From NCBI GenBank assembly GCA_036264445.1, contig DATAQW010000091.1:1-14528 (forward strand): a stretch of 14,528 nucleotides of DNA, given 5' to 3'. Below, piece after piece: positions 14,511 to 14,528 of the stretch. The notes under the pieces were generated by a model. The model did no database searches. It saw only the letters and a program-made list of their open reading frames with translations, and was not told where the DNA came from. The DNA is from Pseudacidobacterium sp036264445. Its GTDB lineage: Bacteria; Acidobacteriota; Terriglobia; Terriglobales; Acidobacteriaceae. Every line of letters begins with the position of its first letter. Position 1 is the first letter of the stretch. A program made the translations under genes and the position numbers.

Positions 14511-14528
14511 TTCGTTAACCCCTGTGAT

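Noticed and set aside
1..14528. Search by eye for tRNA or rRNA genes, CRISPR repeats, insertion sequences, riboswitches and strong intrinsic terminators
   Set aside because: No cloverleaf, regular spaced repeats, transposase genes or GC-stem-plus-T-run structures were seen; nearly the whole window is protein-coding.

Overview
The window looks like a carbohydrate-use locus from the chromosome of an Acidobacteriota bacterium (Terriglobia / Acidobacteriaceae type). The evidence is the moderate GC content and the very long TonB-dependent receptor with an N-terminal carboxypeptidase-regulatory-like domain ('Oar-like'), a class strongly expanded in that group and placed here beside a LacI regulator and glycoside hydrolases. 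This taxonomic call is an inference from gene content, not from a marker gene.

Layout, left to right. Plus strand: the C-terminal 76 codons of a probable GH36 alpha-galactosidase (1..231), followed 6 bp later by a DinB/YfiT-like four-helix protein (238..750). Its stop codon abuts the stop codon of the first minus-strand gene with no bases between. Everything else is on the minus strand. In order of transcription (right to left): a small Cys-rich zinc-ribbon-like protein (14510..14238), a LacI-family repressor starting at TTG (14123..13041), a 113-bp control region, a TonB-dependent receptor (12927..9451), a secreted GH2 exo-beta-glucosaminidase-like enzyme (9400..6722), a PuuP-like APC permease (6710..5370), a PfkB-family sugar kinase (5365..4421), the RNA 2',3'-cyclic phosphodiesterase ThpR (4416..3868), a PYROXD2/CrtI-like FAD oxidoreductase (3850..2234) and a second APC permease (2166..751). 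From the receptor down, gaps are 50, 11, 4, 4, 17 and 67 bp, so these seven genes probably form one operon. No stretch longer than about 115 bp lacks a gene, and I see no RNA gene, mobile element or CRISPR array.

The clearest regulatory signal is a perfect 20-bp palindrome with a central CG (12974..12993), lying just downstream of a consensus -35 box (TTGACA, 13020..13025) between the LacI gene and the receptor gene. This is where a LacI-family repressor would block transcription. It also shows that the receptor's longest open frame (ATG at 13029) is too long: the promoter lies inside it, and a TTG at 12927 with a GGGAGG ribosome site 6 bp upstream is the likely true start.

A plausible joint function is as follows. 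A beta-linked, probably amino-sugar-containing oligosaccharide enters through the receptor. The exported GH2 enzyme, which has the Asp/Glu catalytic pair of exo-beta-D-glucosaminidases, trims it in the periplasm. An APC carrier imports a product and the PfkB kinase phosphorylates it, all under the LacI repressor. The unusual part is that the only inner-membrane carriers are amine/amino-acid-type APC permeases, not sugar (MFS, SSS, ABC) transporters. The role of the FAD oxidoreductase is unknown.
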